This document shows, in pieces, positions 15,543-17,013 of a stretch of DNA of 17,013 nt. Positions within the stretch are counted from its first letter, which is position 1, and every line of letters starts with the position of its first letter. The stretch is from contig JBCCIH010000019.1 in the NCBI GenBank assembly GCA_039028315.1, positions 1 through 17,013 on the forward strand. Reading direction: 5' to 3'. Source of the stretch: Thermodesulfobacteriota bacterium. Its GTDB lineage: Bacteria > Desulfobacterota_D > UBA1144 > Nemesobacterales > UBA2774. Below the pieces are notes generated by a model. That model searched no databases. It saw only the letters and a list, made by a program, of their open reading frames with translations, and was not told the DNA's origin. Both the position numbers and the translations under genes were made by a program.

Positions 15543-15634
15543 TGGCGGAGAGGGAGGGATTCGAACCCTCGAAGGAGAATAACCCCCTTACTCGCTTAGC
15601 AGGCGAGCGCCTTCGACCACTCGGCCACCTCTCC
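15543..15634 (-). tRNA. tRNA-Ser (anticodon GCT)
   Basis: The minus strand gives a 92-base class II tRNA. The acceptor is GGAGAGG / CCTCTCC, the D region GCCG...GGC, and the anticodon arm CTCGC-CTGCTAA-GCGAG. It has a long variable arm (GGGGGTTATTCTCC region) and a T arm GAGGG-TTCGAAT-CCCTC. The anticodon GCT reads AGC and AGU. The discriminator is G and CCA is encoded. Confidence 0.95.
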
Positions 15635-15660
15635 AGATAGGTTTTTATTTAAGGGGATTG

Positions 15661-15669
15661 ATTATACCA
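15661..15669 (-). promoter_or_regulatory. Extended -10 promoter of tRNA-Ser
   Basis: TGGTATAAT on the minus strand combines a perfect TATAAT (15661-15666) with the TGn extension. There is no good -35 hexamer at 16-18 bases, as expected for extended -10 promoters. RNA would start near 15654, about 20 bases before the tRNA. Confidence 0.55.
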
Positions 15670-15740
15670 GTATGAGTAAAAAATATCTAACTCTTATCTT
15701 ATTTCAAACTCCATATTATTGTAAGGCAAGAGGAGAAAAA

Positions 15741-15803
15741 CATATCCCACCTTGCTTGAGACCCCGTAATCTTAATTAATAATATTGCGCAAGGTGGGAT
15801 ATG
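15741..15803 (-). terminator. Intrinsic terminator of the HicAB-like operon, 15-bp arms
   Basis: CATATCCCACCTTGC (15741-15755) and GCAAGGTGGGATATG (15789-15803) are perfectly complementary, with a 33-base AT-rich loop. On the minus strand the second arm is followed at once by TTTTT, and the element begins 8 bases after the HicAB stop. This fits a rho-independent terminator for that operon. The loop is unusually long. Confidence 0.7.
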
Positions 15804-15811
15804 ATCACACT

Positions 15812-16234
15812 TCAGGAGGCTTGCTTTAATTCAAAATACGTAGCAGCATTTCCGGGTTCGGGAACTAAAAGTCCCTCTTGTTTTAAGCCTTCAAGGTGGA
15901 GCTTGACGGCTCCCATCATAAGTTCCTTGGTTTCTTCTACTGTGTCGCCTACTACTACGCAACCGGGCAAGTCTGGGCTATAAGCGGAGTAGCAGTTAGA
16001 AGACTCCTCGATGGTAAATTCGTATTGTTCCTTTCCTATAATTTCTTGTGTTTCAAAACATTGATTGATTGAGTGAAATAATGCACCTTCTGCTAGTTCT
16101 TTGTCCATCCTACAATTAATTGTGAGTCTGCTTCTTTGGCTTCTTAGTTTGAATTGTCTGTGGCATCCGGAAATTCGAACAAGATACCAGCCCTTATTCT
16201 CAACTAAAAACTTTATCATCTCTCTCACTCTCAT
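15812..16234 (-). CDS. HicA-HicB fusion, toxin and antitoxin domains in one reading frame
   Basis: A single frame holds a HicA-like domain followed by a HicB-like domain. In the numbering of the full open frame (from 16270), HicA covers about 13-70: VREMIKFLVENKGWYLVRISGCHRQFK, with the catalytic histidine H37 in GCHRQF, where serine is usual before it. HicB covers about 82-149: YEFTIEESSNCYSAYSPDLPGC, then GDTVEETKELMMGAVKLHLEGLKQEG. HicA is normally an mRNA interferase and HicB its separate antitoxin. Here the usual HicA end (like GTLKSILKQAGL) is replaced by GALFHSINQCFE and runs through a short linker into HicB with no stop and no ATG. AGAGG lies 8 bases before the ATG at 16234, which is preferred. 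The fusion may be real or a decayed pair. The HicB half lacks a C-terminal DNA-binding domain, which the upstream RHH protein could supply. Confidence 0.78.
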   Translation of the reverse strand: MRVREMIKFLVENKGWYLVRISGCHRQFKLRSQRSRLTINCRMDKELAEGALFHSINQCFETQEIIGKEQYEFTIEESSNCYSAYSPDLPGCVVVGDTVEETKELMMGAVKLHLEGLKQEGLLVPEPGNAATYFELKQAS

Positions 16235-16276
16235 TTTGCCATCCTCTTTGTAATTCAGTCTCCTCTTCACCCATTT

Positions 16277-16450
16277 TTAATCTTTTTCGTACATAAGAAC
16301 ATTATCAAATGGAGGCCCTGTCATGTTCTCATCAAGGAAATTGCTTATCGCTTCCTCGATGATTTTTGACTGGCTTTTTCTGCTAACAAATGAATAGAGG
16401 CGAAGACGCTCGTAGAGAAGAGCGGGTATGTAAAGTGAGCCTCTATGCAT
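16277..16450 (-). CDS. Ribbon-helix-helix (CopG-like) regulator or antitoxin
   Basis: A small DNA-binding protein of 57 residues from the ATG at 16450, or 71 from a GTG at 16492. The fold shows as a short strand SLYIP, helix ALLYERLRLYSFVSRK, turn, then helix SQSKIIEEAISNFLDEN, the ribbon-helix-helix pattern of CopG, Arc and many antitoxins. The predicted promoter puts the RNA start at about 16492, so the GTG would be leaderless; the ATG at 16450 leaves a 40-base leader and begins right before the fold. Neither has a clear Shine-Dalgarno sequence. It precedes the HicA-HicB gene by 42 bases in the same direction. It probably binds the palindrome in its own promoter and represses the operon. 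Confidence 0.7.
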   Translation of the reverse strand: MHRGSLYIPALLYERLRLYSFVSRKSQSKIIEEAISNFLDENMTGPPFDNVLMYEKD

Positions 16451-16498
16451 CTTATTAGGATTCGCTCTTTGTTTTATTGTTCCTGCTGTCACAATTTA

Positions 16499-16527
16499 TT
16501 TATAACATCATTACGTAATGATGTCAA
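16499..16527 (-). promoter_or_regulatory. Promoter of the RHH-HicAB operon
   Basis: On the minus strand a perfect -35 TTGACA (16522-16527) and a -10 TATAAA (16499-16504) stand 17 bases apart. This is the best promoter in the window. The RNA would start at about 16492. Confidence 0.75.
16505..16524. promoter_or_regulatory. 20-bp perfect palindromic operator
   Basis: ACATCATTACGTAATGATGT is its own reverse complement. It fills the whole -35/-10 spacer and overlaps three bases of the -35 element. A dimeric repressor bound here would block RNA polymerase, the usual layout for autorepressed toxin-antitoxin operons. The ribbon-helix-helix protein encoded just downstream is the obvious candidate. 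Confidence 0.7.
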
Positions 16528-16626
16528 CCCGTTTTAATATGAATATCCTGCGATGGCCTTAAATGCCTGCAATCATTGTATATTATATGTCGAAAAAATA
16601 TGGCTCAAAATAGAGGGTTTGAGTTA

Positions 16627-16648
16627 AAGTGTGTTATATAGCACACTT
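16627..16648. repeat. Inverted repeat in the 16493-16758 intergenic region
   Basis: AAGTGTG and CACACTT form a perfect 7-bp stem, extendable by one T-G pair, around TATATA. No T-run follows on either strand. Role unknown. Confidence 0.4.
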
Positions 16649-16681
16649 CTAAAAGGTCTTTATCAATTTTAATGGAAATAG

Positions 16682-16694
16682 TGTAATGATTACA
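16682..16694. repeat. 13-bp palindrome sharing the operator half-site
   Basis: TGTAATGATTACA is a palindrome about a central G. It contains GTAATGAT, the same 8-mer as the half-site of the operator at 16505-16524. It may be a second binding site of the same regulator. Confidence 0.35.
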
Positions 16695-16727
16695 GCGGTT
16701 TAAGTCGAAAAAGTCTTTTTCTCCGCT
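16694..16727 (-). terminator. Possible terminator hairpin after the methyltransferase-like gene
   Basis: AGCGG (16694-16698) pairs with CCGCT (16723-16727), and GAAAAAG with CTTTTTC inside. It lies 31 bases past the stop at 16759. There is no T-run after the outer stem, so the call is weak. Confidence 0.3.
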
Positions 16728-16758
16728 ATGGTTAATGATTATTTAATATTTTTGCACG

Positions 16759-17013
16759 TTATATCCATCTTCGAACGCGCTTTTTATACTCTGTATATTC
16801 ATTACCAAATTTTTGCTCAAGATAAGCTTCCTCTCTCTCGATCACGCCTTTTTGCATAACTATGACAAATAGAGGGACCATAAATGCTATCCATAATGTG
16901 TTTAAGAAAATGGAAACACCTATTAGAAGAATCACCAGGGAAAGATACATCGGGTTTCTTGTATACGAATACACGCTTGTTTTCACTATTGAATTTGCTG
17001 GTTTTCTGACATC
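16759..17013 (-). CDS. Isoprenylcysteine methyltransferase-like membrane protein, N-terminus beyond the window
   Basis: The minus-strand frame is open from the window edge to the TAA at 16759, giving 84 residues of the C-terminal part. The segment YSYTRNPMYLSL, then two hydrophobic stretches (VILLIGVSIFLNTLWIAFMVPLFVIVM), then EREEAYLEQKFGNEYTEYKKRVRRWI, is the classic end of bacterial ICMT / PEMT-type membrane methyltransferases. The RNP motif and the EExxLxxxFGxxYxxY motif are those of the cofactor-binding and catalytic region. Nine in-frame codons precede the GTG at 16986 and match the family (a VxxSxVYxYTRNP approach), so that GTG is probably internal. The substrate of bacterial members is mostly unknown. 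Confidence 0.85.
   Translation of the reverse strand, partial: DVRKPANSIVKTSVYSYTRNPMYLSLVILLIGVSIFLNTLWIAFMVPLFVIVMQKGVIEREEAYLEQKFGNEYTEYKKRVRRWI

Noticed and set aside
14650..15640. tRNA-flanked genomic island
   Set aside because: Two tRNA genes are present, but I see no integrase, no direct repeat of a tRNA 3' end and no phage gene in the window.

Overview
The window is an AT-rich stretch of a bacterial chromosome. Lipoprotein and Sec signal peptides suggest a Gram-negative cell envelope. Several genes have clear GGAG-type ribosome binding sites, which argues against Bacteroidota even though one protein (DUF4301-like) is often seen there. I cannot name the lineage. A marine or sediment group outside the classical proteobacterial models would fit, but that is a guess. 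I see no transposase, integrase, phage gene or CRISPR array.

Region 1 (1-3319, minus strand) holds the N-terminal part of a secreted TPR protein and a 985-residue FAD and iron-sulfur oxidoreductase of the D-2-hydroxyglutarate / D-lactate dehydrogenase type. Region 2 (3551-6397, plus strand) is a two-gene unit: a DUF4301-like protein resembling a nucleotidyltransferase, then an unrecognised protein with a gluzincin-like HDxxH ... ExxxD pattern. Region 3 (6406-8368, minus strand) holds a STAND-type P-loop ATPase with no obvious effector domain and, upstream, a small three-helix membrane protein. Region 4 (8447-10090) holds a lipoprotein and a small acidic protein.

Region 5 (10181-13225, plus strand) is a DNA alkylation repair operon. 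An Ada-like sensor fused to an AlkA glycosylase is translationally coupled to an O6-methylguanine methyltransferase; a small-molecule kinase-like gene follows. A DUF4259 gene lies convergent to it.

Region 6 (13771-14613) is the most unusual. A strong promoter starts a transcript at the foot of a perfect hairpin that can form a pseudoknot. That transcript encodes an exported protein whose C-terminal third is ten 7-8-residue units of the form INPWTDLR / GFVWSDVR. The units are nearly identical in protein but use many different synonymous codons. tRNA-Arg(ACG), a heme-oxygenase-like dimetal oxidase gene and tRNA-Ser(GCT) follow.

Region 7 (15741-16527, minus strand) is a toxin-antitoxin-like operon. 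A ribbon-helix-helix protein precedes a HicA domain and a HicB domain in one continuous reading frame. The promoter is near-consensus and a 20-bp perfect palindrome fills its spacer. An intrinsic terminator with 15-bp arms ends the operon. The window ends in an isoprenylcysteine-methyltransferase-like membrane gene cut by the edge.
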